DNA of 64,000 nt, taken from contig NZ_FNEK01000001.1 of NCBI RefSeq assembly GCF_900099935.1, forward strand, positions 1 through 64,000, given 5' to 3'. Position numbers and translations under genes: made by a program. Positions 45,635 to 53,544 of this stretch are shown piece by piece. The stretch's first letter is position 1; every line of letters starts with the position of its first letter. The notes below the pieces were generated by a model. It was not told the DNA's origin. It searched no databases and saw only the letters and a list, made by a program, of their open reading frames with translations. This DNA is from Aliiruegeria lutimaris (GTDB lineage: Bacteria > Pseudomonadota > Alphaproteobacteria > Rhodobacterales > Rhodobacteraceae).

Positions 45635-45671
45635 GTTCTATATTATAGAACTTGATTTTGTATTACAGAAC
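45635..45671. promoter_or_regulatory. Tandem IclR-type operator
   Basis: A perfect 17-base palindrome, GTTCTATA-T-TATAGAAC (45635-45651), is followed by a second site at 45655-45671 that matches it at 13 of 17 positions. Their centres are 20 bases apart, two helix turns, on one DNA face. It lies between the dehydratase and the IclR gene, so it probably controls both. Confidence 0.7.
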
Positions 45672-45781
45672 GTATTATCAAGGCCTCGGGACACGAAAGG
45701 CTCACCGCTTCTGGCGGTCACTTTGCCGCAATTCCGGGCCGCATCTCCGTGGCGTTCGCCGCCACCTGTCACAGGTAGAGC

Positions 45782-46537
45782 ATGCCAATCATCCAATCCG
45801 TGCAGCGCGCGCTTCAGATCCTCGACCTTTACGACGAGGCCACGCCCGAACTGAAGATCACCGAGATCAGCAACCGGCTGGGCCTGCACAAGAGCACCCT
45901 GCACGCGCTGCTCAAGACCCTGCAGGAACAGGGATATATCGACCAGAACGCGGAGAACGGCAAATATCGGCTGGGGTTGAAGCTGGTCGAGCGCGGCACG
46001 CTGGTGGTGAATTCCATCGACCTTCGGGGCCGGGCCAACCCGTTCCTCGCCGCGTTGTCGCGGCGCACAGGAAAGACCACCCATCTGGGCATTCTCGATG
46101 GCAGGGATGGGGTCTATTTCGACAAGATCGAGGGCCGGGGCGAGTTGATCGCCTATTCCCGCATCGGGCGGCGTCTTCCGGTGCATTGCACCGCAATCGG
46201 CAAATCTCTGCTGGCGTGGCGTCCCCTCGAAGAGGTCCGCAACCTGTTGATGGATCATTCGTTCAGCGCGGAAACGGAGAACACGATCTCCGGTCTCGAC
46301 GCATTTCTGGCTGAACTCGGCAAGGTCCGCGCGCAGGGGTTCGCCCTTGACGAGGAAGAACTCCGCAACGGTGTGCTTTGCGTGGCGGCGCCCATTTTCG
46401 ATCACGCGGGGCATGTCGCGGCGGCCGCTTCGCTTTCGACGCTGACGCTGGACACGACGCGACGGCAGTTCGACGCACTGATCCCGGAGGTCCGGGACTG
46501 CGCAAGGGCGATCTCGGAAGCGATTGGCCGGGGATAG
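45782..46537 (+). CDS. IclR family transcriptional regulator
   Basis: 251 residues. N-terminal winged helix (IQSVQRALQILDLYDEA, KITEISNRLGLHKSTLHALL) and a C-terminal ligand domain with RIGRRLPVHCTAIGKSLLAW and AAPIFDHAGHVAAAASLS, all typical. Probably represses the dehydratase gene until a sugar acid or its product binds. Confidence 0.94.
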   Translation: MPIIQSVQRALQILDLYDEATPELKITEISNRLGLHKSTLHALLKTLQEQGYIDQNAENGKYRLGLKLVERGTLVVNSIDLRGRANPFLAALSRRTGKTTHLGILDGRDGVYFDKIEGRGELIAYSRIGRRLPVHCTAIGKSLLAWRPLEEVRNLLMDHSFSAETENTISGLDAFLAELGKVRAQGFALDEEELRNGVLCVAAPIFDHAGHVAAAASLSTLTLDTTRRQFDALIPEVRDCARAISEAIGRG

Positions 46538-46746
46538 CGCTCGGTTCGGGCGACTGAAACCCGGGCTCCGTAGGGACCGCCTGCCCTCTTCCAGCCCGCA
46601 CCGCATGTGTGGTGGCATTGCCCTCGGAGGGAACCGTCAGGCCGCGGTCTACTGACTGGAAACCGAAGCGGTCAGACCCGAAGAGCGGGAGCAGACGGCA
46701 GCCTAGAGCGCATCAGATAATGACCGACGCTCTGGGAACAGTTCGG

Positions 46747-46767
46747 GGATCGGCAAAATGCCGATCC
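46747..46767. promoter_or_regulatory. 9-bp perfect hairpin downstream of a small ORF
   Basis: GGATCGGCA-AAA-TGCCGATCC, 8 bases beyond the stop of the minus-strand ORF at 46776. No U-tract on either side. It may mark a transcript end. The rest of 46538-46775 shows no gene. Confidence 0.45.
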
Positions 46768-46775
46768 GGCGCCGA

Positions 46776-47015
46776 TCACGTCCAGCTGGCTTCGCGTTCC
46801 AGGGCATCGGCGGGCTCAAGACCGCACCAATAGCATACCGCGGCCAGCGCGTTGGCGCGCAGGTTGTTGGCGAAACGGATTTCCGTGTAAATGTCGCAAG
46901 CCTCGTCTACCGGCCGCGGCTCCGAAGGTGCCGGGCCAAGGCGCGCGATGAGGCGCGAGAGTTCGAAGTGAATGTTCTTGATAGTGCTCTGATTTTTCAA
47001 TTTTTTTCCGTTCAT
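46776..47015 (-). CDS. Hypothetical small protein
   Basis: Up to 79 codons. The C-terminal two thirds (for example ELSRLIARLGPAP, ACDIYTEIRFANNLRANALA) read like a soluble alpha-helical protein, but no family is recognised. The ATG at 47015 lacks a good ribosome site; a TTG five codons in has ACGGA ahead of it. A hairpin just after the stop gives slight support. The flanking 47016-47284 shows nothing convincing. Confidence 0.4.
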   Translation of the reverse strand: MNGKKLKNQSTIKNIHFELSRLIARLGPAPSEPRPVDEACDIYTEIRFANNLRANALAAVCYWCGLEPADALEREASWT

Positions 47016-47284
47016 CGTTGGAATGGGTACAGGCCGTGAAGTGCCGGCCCGTGGAATAGGTCATCAGCTATTTGGATGGCTATTGAGTGTCGGAGGCGCT
47101 TGCGTTGTGTCGCCGCTCCGAGAGGTCGCTATCCGCCGAGATGTCGGCCGACGCGTTCCATTTGAATGCCACTGCCAGGATGATGAGAAGTACGAGAACG
47201 ATCTGAGGCGCGAGATCCGCGTGGCGATGGTTCAAGTTTGCCCTTTCGCTGAGCATCTGTTCTCACGGGGCAGTAGGCGGAGCT

Positions 47285-47305
47285 GGGGCGCTCAGTGAGC
47301 GCCCC
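47285..47305 (-). terminator. Hairpin at the end of cspA
   Basis: GGGGCGCTC-AGT-GAGCGCCCC, a perfect 9-bp stem starting 6 bases after the cspA stop. No U-run follows on the minus strand, so it may act as an mRNA end protector or with Rho. Confidence 0.6.
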
Positions 47306-47311
47306 GGCAAA

Positions 47312-47518
47312 TCAGGCAAGAGCCAGATTGGTAGCGGACTCACGTCCGTCGCGGCCGGATTCGATGTCGAAGGTTACCTTCTGACCATCGTCAAGGGCCG
47401 ACAGACCGGCGCGCTCAAGGGCGCTGATGTGGACGAACACGTCGCGTTTGCCACCTTCGGGCTCGATGAAGCCGAAACCTTTAGTTGCGTTGAACCATTT
47501 TACGGTGCCATTAGCCAT
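47312..47518 (-). CDS. Cold-shock protein, CspA family
   Basis: 68 residues, one cold-shock domain. RNA-binding motifs KGFGFI (RNP1) and VFVHIS (RNP2) are intact. It binds single-stranded RNA or DNA and melts mRNA structure. The 167-base gap upstream may include a long leader, as is common for csp genes. The C-terminus ESATNLALA is typical of alphaproteobacteria. Confidence 0.96.
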   Translation of the reverse strand: MANGTVKWFNATKGFGFIEPEGGKRDVFVHISALERAGLSALDDGQKVTFDIESGRDGRESATNLALA

Positions 47519-47685
47519 CGTAAAGTCTCCTGTTATTTTGCTGCCCGCGGAAATGCGGCAGCCCGGCTCAGTAACATCAATTTCGATACTGAAGCCGTGT
47601 GAGGGAGACAGAGGTCAAAGAGATAACGTCGCTCAGATCAAATGGGGCGTATTGATCCCAAAAGCAAGGGCTAATAGCGAATTGG

Positions 47686-47913
47686 TCAAAAATCGAGTTT
47701 GATTTCCTCGAACCCGATCATCTTTTCGAAATCGGCAATCGCCGTCGCCACGTCGCCATAGGTTCCCATCAGGCGGTCCCTGTGGTCGCGGAGTTCGACG
47801 GTACCGCCGCTAACCTCCACCACGGATCCAACGACCGCACCGTCGATGATAAGTTTCTGGGTGTTGGCCATTTGCGCCGTCTTCACGACGCTGATCTGCT
47901 TTCGAGGTGCCAT
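47686..47913 (-). CDS. Hypothetical small protein
   Basis: 75 residues; GGGAGATGAGAC precedes the ATG. The N-terminus is basic (MAPRKQISVVK), the rest looks like a small beta-rich then helical fold (LIIDGAVVGSVVEVSGGTVEL, then ATAIADFEKMIGF). No family recognised. Between cspA and a ParB-like gene on the same strand; the spacings are too long to be sure of an operon. Confidence 0.55.
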   Translation of the reverse strand: MAPRKQISVVKTAQMANTQKLIIDGAVVGSVVEVSGGTVELRDHRDRLMGTYGDVATAIADFEKMIGFEEIKLDF

Positions 47914-48065
47914 GTCTCATCTCCCGGGTTGAAACCGGCCCGAAGAATCAGGGCAAGCCAATTCCCCAAGAACACATCCGGCTCGACAACACCACCGGAT
48001 TCACGCGAGGGCTTGCCGGGCAATACATAAACACCGAGGCCCAGGCCCGTGCCGTTTCGCGCCGC

Positions 48066-48314
48066 TCAGTGCAGGCGCGCGCCCACGAGGTACCCGACGA
48101 TCGACTCCTCTCCGAGCGAGCGGAGCGCTTCGAGGCGGTGGAAACCCTCGATCAGGATGAACCTCTCGCCGTCTTTGCGAACGCGGATCGGCGTGGTCTG
48201 TCCGTTCTCCAAAATGCTCTCGGCGATTTCCAGAACCTTCTCCTGGTCCAGGGTTTTGATCCGTTTGACCGGAACATGGATCTTGGCGATCGGGAAGGAG
48301 GTTTTCTTCAGCAT
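48066..48314 (-). CDS. ParB N-terminal-like domain protein
   Basis: 82 residues, a stand-alone ParB/sulfiredoxin-fold domain: IHVPVKRIKTLDQEKV, ESILENGQTTPIRVRKD, and the motif LIEGFHRLEALRSLGEE (usual GxHRxxA). AAGGGGATGAAGA precedes the ATG. It lacks the DNA-binding and dimer domains of ParB. Such small domains may bind or hydrolyse nucleotides; the function here is unknown. Confidence 0.8.
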   Translation of the reverse strand: MLKKTSFPIAKIHVPVKRIKTLDQEKVLEIAESILENGQTTPIRVRKDGERFILIEGFHRLEALRSLGEESIVGYLVGARLH

Positions 48315-48402
48315 TTCTTCATCCCCTTAAAAACTGGACAATCTGGATCGGTCCGGGCCGCAGCCGCGTGCCCGGCTCCGCGTATGCGCGTCTGGTCGCA
48401 GG

Positions 48403-49224
48403 TCATGCCAAGGGCCCGCCATCCGCCTGGTCGATCCAAACCTGGAAACCCGAAAGCTGATGCTCGCCGAAACTGTGCGTCAGTGGCACGTCGGCCGCAT
48501 CGCGCCCCCGCGCGATCAGAACCCGGCCGAAACGCGTGTCATTGTTGCGTGGATCGAAAACCCACCACTGCCCGCCGAGATAGACTTCCATCCAGGCCGC
48601 GAAATCCATTGGCGCATAAGGCGGAGCCTGGCCGACATCACTGATATACCCCGTGCAGTAGCGTGCCGGGATGTTGAGGCAGCGGCATAGCGTTATGGCA
48701 AGGTGGGTGAAGTCGCGGCAGACGCCGACGCTTTCATTCAAGGTTTCCGCTGCCGTGCGCGTTGCCCGGGAATGCTGGTATCCGAAGCTCACCCGTTCAT
48801 GGACGAAATCGCAGACCGCCTGAACCCGTTGCCACCCCAGCGGTTCCTGGCCGAACTGTTTCCACGCAAAGGGGGACAGGATATCCGTTTCGCAATAGCG
48901 GCTCGGCAGCAGAAATGTCAGTACGTTGCTCGGCAAGCTTTCGACGGAAATCTGCTCGGCATTGAAGCCCGTTGGATCGGATGCTCCCGAATCCCGGATC
49001 GTGGCGGCCGTGGACACCGAGAAAGGTCCGGCGGGCGCGAGCAGCCGATTACACCAGTTCCCGAAACTATCGCGATAGCTCTCGATTGGAACGGCCGGCT
49101 CGGTGATAAGCCGGTCCGGCTGTTCCAGATCGCTGACCCTTGAATAATGGACATTCAGGAGCAGGATCATCGGTGTCGCTGACGGCAGCCAAAAGCTGAG
49201 CCGACAGCCGAGTTGCAGGCGCAT
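48403..49224 (-). CDS. Transglutaminase-like domain protein
   Basis: 273 residues. An N-terminal beta domain starts MRLQLGCRLSFWLPSATPM. The transglutaminase core shows the catalytic Cys in SVGVCRDFTHLAITLCRCL, with His and Asp downstream in MDFAAWMEVYLGGQWWVFDPRNND (His replaced around the usual H-A-W: here FAAW). Many relatives are proteases or peptide ligases. The missing His at the usual position weakens an activity claim. An ATG at 49251 is an alternative start. Confidence 0.85.
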   Translation of the reverse strand: MRLQLGCRLSFWLPSATPMILLLNVHYSRVSDLEQPDRLITEPAVPIESYRDSFGNWCNRLLAPAGPFSVSTAATIRDSGASDPTGFNAEQISVESLPSNVLTFLLPSRYCETDILSPFAWKQFGQEPLGWQRVQAVCDFVHERVSFGYQHSRATRTAAETLNESVGVCRDFTHLAITLCRCLNIPARYCTGYISDVGQAPPYAPMDFAAWMEVYLGGQWWVFDPRNNDTRFGRVLIARGRDAADVPLTHSFGEHQLSGFQVWIDQADGGPLA

Positions 49225-49812
49225 AGGGATAAACTTTCTCGCCGATGCCAAGGAAGGAATGATCGGCGGTTACGGTGTCGATAGCCTTAGCACATCGATT
49301 TGTCGCTGTCGCGGAAGTCGTTCTTCGCTGCGACGCGCAGCCGGCCTCATTGGGATGGGAGCCGGTGGCAGCCGCCAACATTTCTCACGACCGGACCCAA
49401 TCTGTACTCATCCAGTCGACCTCCGCTCGCACGCGGCGCGTCCAAGACGTTCAACCGCCCGCAGGCGCTGGACGGGTTCACTACGAAGAATTCCTCTTCC
49501 AGCAGAAGGGCCGAAGCCGGGGAAGCGCTGCTGTGACTGCTTTCGCCTCCTGATGGCGGGATGGAAACGCCCATCAAATGGCCGACCGTCTTGCCGGCAT
49601 TACAGTCGTTGCCCCTGAGGTAGACTTGGATCGCAAAATCGCCGTTCGGGCGTCGGAGGCTCCGCCCCACCGTCGGCCTCGCGATTCCGGATACGACAAC
49701 GCGGCGCCGAATTCTTGCGCGTTCCGGCCGAAGGTGGGGGAACCACTGGGGGAACGAGCCCCCAGGCGGCTCAAAGCTCCAACCAAAAACAATAGCTTAA
49801 TGGATTTTCGCA
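49225..49812. other. Gene-poor stretch downstream of tRNA-Arg
   Basis: 588 bases with several overlapping open frames on both strands, none with recognised motifs or good start signals. A C-rich/G-rich segment near 49735-49770 (GGGGGAACCACTGGGGGAAC, GCCCCCAG) can form short hairpins. As it lies just beyond the 3' end of a tRNA gene it may be debris from an integrated element, but no integrase or repeat of the tRNA end is seen. Confidence 0.4.
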
Positions 49813-49889
49813 TGGCGGTCGCTACAGGATTCGAACCTGTGACCTTCGCCTTCGGAGGGCGACACTCTATCCAGCTGAGCTAAGCGACC
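49813..49889 (-). tRNA. tRNA-Arg (anticodon CCG)
   Basis: On the minus strand GGTCGCT pairs with AGCGACC, the D-arm is AGCTCAGCTGGATAGAGT, and the anticodon stem TCGCC/GGCGA holds the loop CTCCGAA (anticodon CCG). The T-arm is CAGGTTCGAATCCTG and CCA is encoded. All arms form. Confidence 0.96.
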
Positions 49890-50044
49890 GTGAGCCGGGA
49901 CCTAGCAACTCGCGCGCGGCTTTGCAAGCGGTTCGCGACGCCGCGTCGGCAATAGGCACAGGACGTGACAATCCATCTTCTCGACGAAGAGCAGGCTTGC
50001 AATATGGACCCGGATCATCTGATCTGACGGAAAGCTGGCAAACG

Positions 50045-51154
50045 ATGGATCTTGTTGTGCTTTCCTTACTTCGCGCCGCCTGCGGCATTTTTCTGGTCGC
50101 CGCAATTGGCGTCCTCTATCCCGCACCGGTCAAGGCGCAGGATGATCCTCTGACCGGCCTGGACGCGATGCTCGACGAGGCCGCCCCGGAAGAACCCCTG
50201 CGCGTTGGTGTCGGGGTCAAGATTACCCAGATCACCGGCGTCGACCAGAGGGCCGAGAATTACGGCGTCGTCGCCCGGGTACGCATGAAATGGAAAGACG
50301 AAGCGCTCGCCTTCGATGCAGAAGAAGTCGGGCGCTCGATCAAGACCCTTTCGGCGAAAAATTTCGCCGAAAAAGCCCGCGAACTCGGCGTGAATATTCC
50401 CGCGGCCACCATCGAGAACCAGCAAAGTCGCAGCTTCGTCAAATCCGCCACCGTCTCCTGGTTTCCCGATGGCACGGCGCTCTACAATGTAGAGGTCATC
50501 CTGACGCTGCAGGCCCCCGATTTCGATTTCCGGCGCTTCCCCTTCGACCACCAGAATTTCTATTTCCGCATCATCGGCAACGCCCCCACGGATTTCATCC
50601 AGTTCGAGCCGCTGGCCGAGGCCAGCGGCTTGGGCGACACGCTGGGCGAGGAAGAATGGGTGATCACCAATTACTGGACCGAGGTGGACGAGGCCGAGGG
50701 CATCTCCGGCTTCACCTCCTCGCGTTTCTCGCTCGGCTTCTCGGCCCATCGCCACCTGTTCTACTACTGGGCGCGGATCTTCGTGCCGGTGATCCTGATC
50801 ATCATCATCGGCTGGGCAAACCTGTTCCTTGAGGAATACCGCCGCCGGATCGACATTGCCTCAGGCAACCTGCTCGCCTTCATCGCCTATAACTTCACCA
50901 TTTCAGGGGAGTTGCCGCGGCTTGGCTACGTGACCTTCATCGATTCGTTGATGATGGCTGTCTTTGTCATATCGGTAGCGTCGGTCGTCTACAACGTTGC
51001 TCTGCGACGCCTGTCGATGGCTGGCATGGAAGAAAGGGCGCGCGCCATAGACTGGCACACGACCCATTGGGGGTATCCGGTGCTATTCATCGGCACCATT
51101 CTGGTTCTGCGGCAGATCTTCTTCGTGGAGAGCACGCTGATCGCTGTTCTCTGA
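50045..51154 (+). CDS. Prokaryotic pentameric ligand-gated ion channel homologue
   Basis: 369 residues. A signal peptide ends near VKAQ, then a beta-sheet extracellular domain with the Pro-loop segment FDFRRFPFDHQNFYFRI (no flanking cysteines, as in bacterial members). Four helices follow: M1 FVPVILIIIIGWANLFL, M2 after RRRIDIASGNLLAFIAY, M3 VTFIDSLMMAVFVISVASV and M4 YPVLFIGTILVLRQIFF. It is related to GLIC/ELIC and eukaryotic Cys-loop receptors and should gate ion flow in response to protons or a small amine. It is transcribed alone between tRNA-Arg and sufS. Confidence 0.9.
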   Translation: MDLVVLSLLRAACGIFLVAAIGVLYPAPVKAQDDPLTGLDAMLDEAAPEEPLRVGVGVKITQITGVDQRAENYGVVARVRMKWKDEALAFDAEEVGRSIKTLSAKNFAEKARELGVNIPAATIENQQSRSFVKSATVSWFPDGTALYNVEVILTLQAPDFDFRRFPFDHQNFYFRIIGNAPTDFIQFEPLAEASGLGDTLGEEEWVITNYWTEVDEAEGISGFTSSRFSLGFSAHRHLFYYWARIFVPVILIIIIGWANLFLEEYRRRIDIASGNLLAFIAYNFTISGELPRLGYVTFIDSLMMAVFVISVASVVYNVALRRLSMAGMEERARAIDWHTTHWGYPVLFIGTILVLRQIFFVESTLIAVL

Positions 51155-51195
51155 CCGCTTTCCCATGCCTCGAACAGGGCCTGCTCACGTCCCGA

Positions 51196-52416
51196 TCAGG
51201 CAAAAAGCTCGTGGCAAAGCTCCAGCGCCTCGATCAGGGTATCGACCTCTTCGGTCGTGTTGTAGAGCCCGAAGGAGGCCCGGCAGGTCGCCGTCAGGCC
51301 CAGATGGTCCATCAGAGGGCCGGCGCAATGATGGCCCGCGCGCACGGCCACGCCCTTCTTGTCGAGCACGGTCGAGATGTCGTGCGGGTGCGCGCCCCCC
51401 TGCAGCGTGAAGGAGAATATCGCGCCCTTGGTCGCGGAATTGCCCTGCACGTTGAGCCAGTTCAGCCCGTCGAACCGGGAGCGGGCGTAATCGCACAAGG
51501 CACGCTCATGGGCGGCGACATTCTCCATGCCCAGCCCCATCATGTATTCCAACGCCACGCCAAGGCCGATCTGCTGGACGATCCCCGGGGTGCCGGCTTC
51601 GAATTTCATCGGCGGATCGTTATACTCGATCTGGTCCTTGTGGACATGGCGGATCATGTCGCCACCGCCGAGGAAGGGGCGCATCTCGGCCATCCGCTCC
51701 TTGCGGATATGGATCGCGCCGGAGCCGGAGGGGCCATAGAGCTTGTGGCCGGTGATGGCATAGAAATCGGCGCCGATCTCCTCGACATCCACCGGGGAAT
51801 GCACGCAGGCCTGCGAACCGTCTACCACCACAGGAACGCCCTTCTCATGTGCGCCCTCCACGATGGTCTTCACGTCCACGACCGTGCCCAGAACGTTGGA
51901 CATATGCGTGATCGCCACCAGCTTGGTCTTCGGTCCGATCGCGTCGATCACCGCCTGCGGGTCCAGGTCGCCATTGACGTCGATATCGACCCATTTCAGC
52001 ACCACACCCTGCCGCTCCCGCAGGAAATGCCATGGCACGATATTGGCGTGGTGCTCCATGACCGAGAGCACGATCTCGTCGCCCGCTTTCAGCCGCGGCA
52101 TGGCCCAGCTATAGGCGACAAGGTTCAGCCCCTCGGTGGAGCCGGAGGTCATGACGATCTCGTCGGGGTCCTTCGCGCCGAGAAACCGCGCCACGATCCC
52201 GCGCACACCCTCGTATTTCTCGGTGGCGAGGTTGGAGAGGTAATGCAGGCCCCGGTGCACGTTGGCATATTCCTCGGCGTAACCGCGCGTGACCGCGTCG
52301 ATCACCGCCTGCGGCTTCTGTGCGGAGGCGCCATTGTCGAGATAGACAAGCGGCTTGCCGTTCACTTCGCGCGACAGGATCGGAAAATCGCGGCGGACCG
52401 TCTGGACGTCGTACAT
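51196..52416 (-). CDS. sufS: Cysteine desulfurase SufS
   Basis: 406 residues, group II. The PLP lysine is in AITGHKLYGPSG, the catalytic Cys in LTATCRASFGLYNT, and the PLP-phosphate segment is in TSGSTEGLNLV. It takes sulfur from cysteine for the SufBCD scaffold. No sufE is seen nearby. Last gene of the long minus-strand suf operon; its start overlaps the stop of the preceding Yip1-like gene by one base. Confidence 0.95.
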   Translation of the reverse strand: MYDVQTVRRDFPILSREVNGKPLVYLDNGASAQKPQAVIDAVTRGYAEEYANVHRGLHYLSNLATEKYEGVRGIVARFLGAKDPDEIVMTSGSTEGLNLVAYSWAMPRLKAGDEIVLSVMEHHANIVPWHFLRERQGVVLKWVDIDVNGDLDPQAVIDAIGPKTKLVAITHMSNVLGTVVDVKTIVEGAHEKGVPVVVDGSQACVHSPVDVEEIGADFYAITGHKLYGPSGSGAIHIRKERMAEMRPFLGGGDMIRHVHKDQIEYNDPPMKFEAGTPGIVQQIGLGVALEYMMGLGMENVAAHERALCDYARSRFDGLNWLNVQGNSATKGAIFSFTLQGGAHPHDISTVLDKKGVAVRAGHHCAGPLMDHLGLTATCRASFGLYNTTEEVDTLIEALELCHELFA

Positions 52417-53024
52417 CAGGGCGTAACTCCAAAGAACAGCGCGGAGATGAACCCGGTCAGCACCGCGACCAGCACCAACAACGTCAAGAAAGCGATGATG
52501 ATACCGAAAAAGACAACCATGGCGTTCTCGAACCCGTGCAAGGCGCAGACGAACTGCGTCAGCACGAAGAAATAAAGAACGATCATGGCAATGAGCAGCA
52601 TGGACAGCACCGCCGGCAGGACGAGCCCTAGGGCCATCCCCGCAAGCGCCATGAACAGCAGAAAGAACTGGTGCCAGGCCACGAGCGCCAGAGCGCCGTC
52701 AAGTGTTCCCCTGCCCCCGAGCCACTGGCCCAGGAAGGTGATCGCATAGACGGTCACGACCGAACTGATCAGCTGTCCGATCGCCACCGGGATCGGGCGG
52801 GCGTACATTTCCTGCATTGCGACAGAGGCAGGGTCCGTCGGATCGGCCGGCACCGCCAGCACCAGCCCGACCACCAGAACAACCGTCAGCAGCACAGCCG
52901 CAACCAGCGCCTCCCACAGATTTCGCCGCGGGATATCCAGCGCAAGGATATATTCGGCCGTCCGGCGCGGAGCGCGGATCGTCTCATAGACAAGTCTGGG
53001 AATGCCGGGAAGGGTGTTGCTCAT
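52416..53024 (-). CDS. Yip1-family membrane protein (first)
   Basis: 202 residues with five likely membrane helices (for example LWEALVAAVLLTVVLVVGLVL and LLVLVAVLTGFISALFF) and a GRGTLDGALALVAWHQF segment between helices, as in bacterial Yip1-domain proteins. The role is unknown. It lies in the suf operon in many Rhodobacterales. ATG 53024 is chosen because the upstream extension is basic and atypical. Confidence 0.75.
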   Translation of the reverse strand: MSNTLPGIPRLVYETIRAPRRTAEYILALDIPRRNLWEALVAAVLLTVVLVVGLVLAVPADPTDPASVAMQEMYARPIPVAIGQLISSVVTVYAITFLGQWLGGRGTLDGALALVAWHQFFLLFMALAGMALGLVLPAVLSMLLIAMIVLYFFVLTQFVCALHGFENAMVVFFGIIIAFLTLLVLVAVLTGFISALFFGVTP

Positions 53025-53034
53025 GTCGGTGCTT

Positions 53035-53541
53035 TCAGCTCGCCGGGGCCGTTTCAGCCTCGAAGAGCGATATGGACCATAGGGCACAGAACGCAAGCCC
53101 TACAACGAAATCAACGGCCAAGAGCTCTGTTCCCGGCCCGAAACCGGTCTCGACCATGCCGCGCAGCAACATCAGCGGCGATACGGCCAGCACGGTCCAG
53201 AACAGAGCCGCGCGGGAGCCCAGATTGCTGCCCTTGCCGCCGAAGAGCCGCACCACTAGATGCGAGATCGCCGCCAACAGGTAAAAGATCAGCGGCCAGA
53301 CGAAGAGCCAGGCGAAAAAGGTGATCCCCAGAAGCGCCTCGCGCGGCGGCGCGTCGGGCGCCGTGATCGGCATGTTCAGAAGCCCCGGCACCTGGCCGAT
53401 GAAGATGATGAGACATCCCGTAAGCAGGTAAATCATCACCCGCGCCTCCGGCCTGTGATCGCAGGCCAATCTCTCCAACAGGCGCCGCATCACCCGACGC
53501 GGCGCCCGGTAGGTACGCAGGATTTCTTGCGTGGCTGACAA
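53035..53541 (-). CDS. Yip1-like membrane protein (second)
   Basis: 168 residues with four likely helices (ARVMIYLLTGCLIIFIGQV, LLGITFFAWLFVWPLIFYLL). A GGKGSNLGSRAALFWTVLA segment resembles its neighbour, so the two may be diverged paralogues that pair. Three bases separate it from sufD. Function unknown. Confidence 0.7.
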   Translation of the reverse strand: MSATQEILRTYRAPRRVMRRLLERLACDHRPEARVMIYLLTGCLIIFIGQVPGLLNMPITAPDAPPREALLGITFFAWLFVWPLIFYLLAAISHLVVRLFGGKGSNLGSRAALFWTVLAVSPLMLLRGMVETGFGPGTELLAVDFVVGLAFCALWSISLFEAETAPAS

Positions 53542-53544
53542 GGC

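Noticed and set aside
43713-45854. 713-codon plus-strand frame
   Set aside because: Antisense shadow of the dehydratase gene and its operator region.
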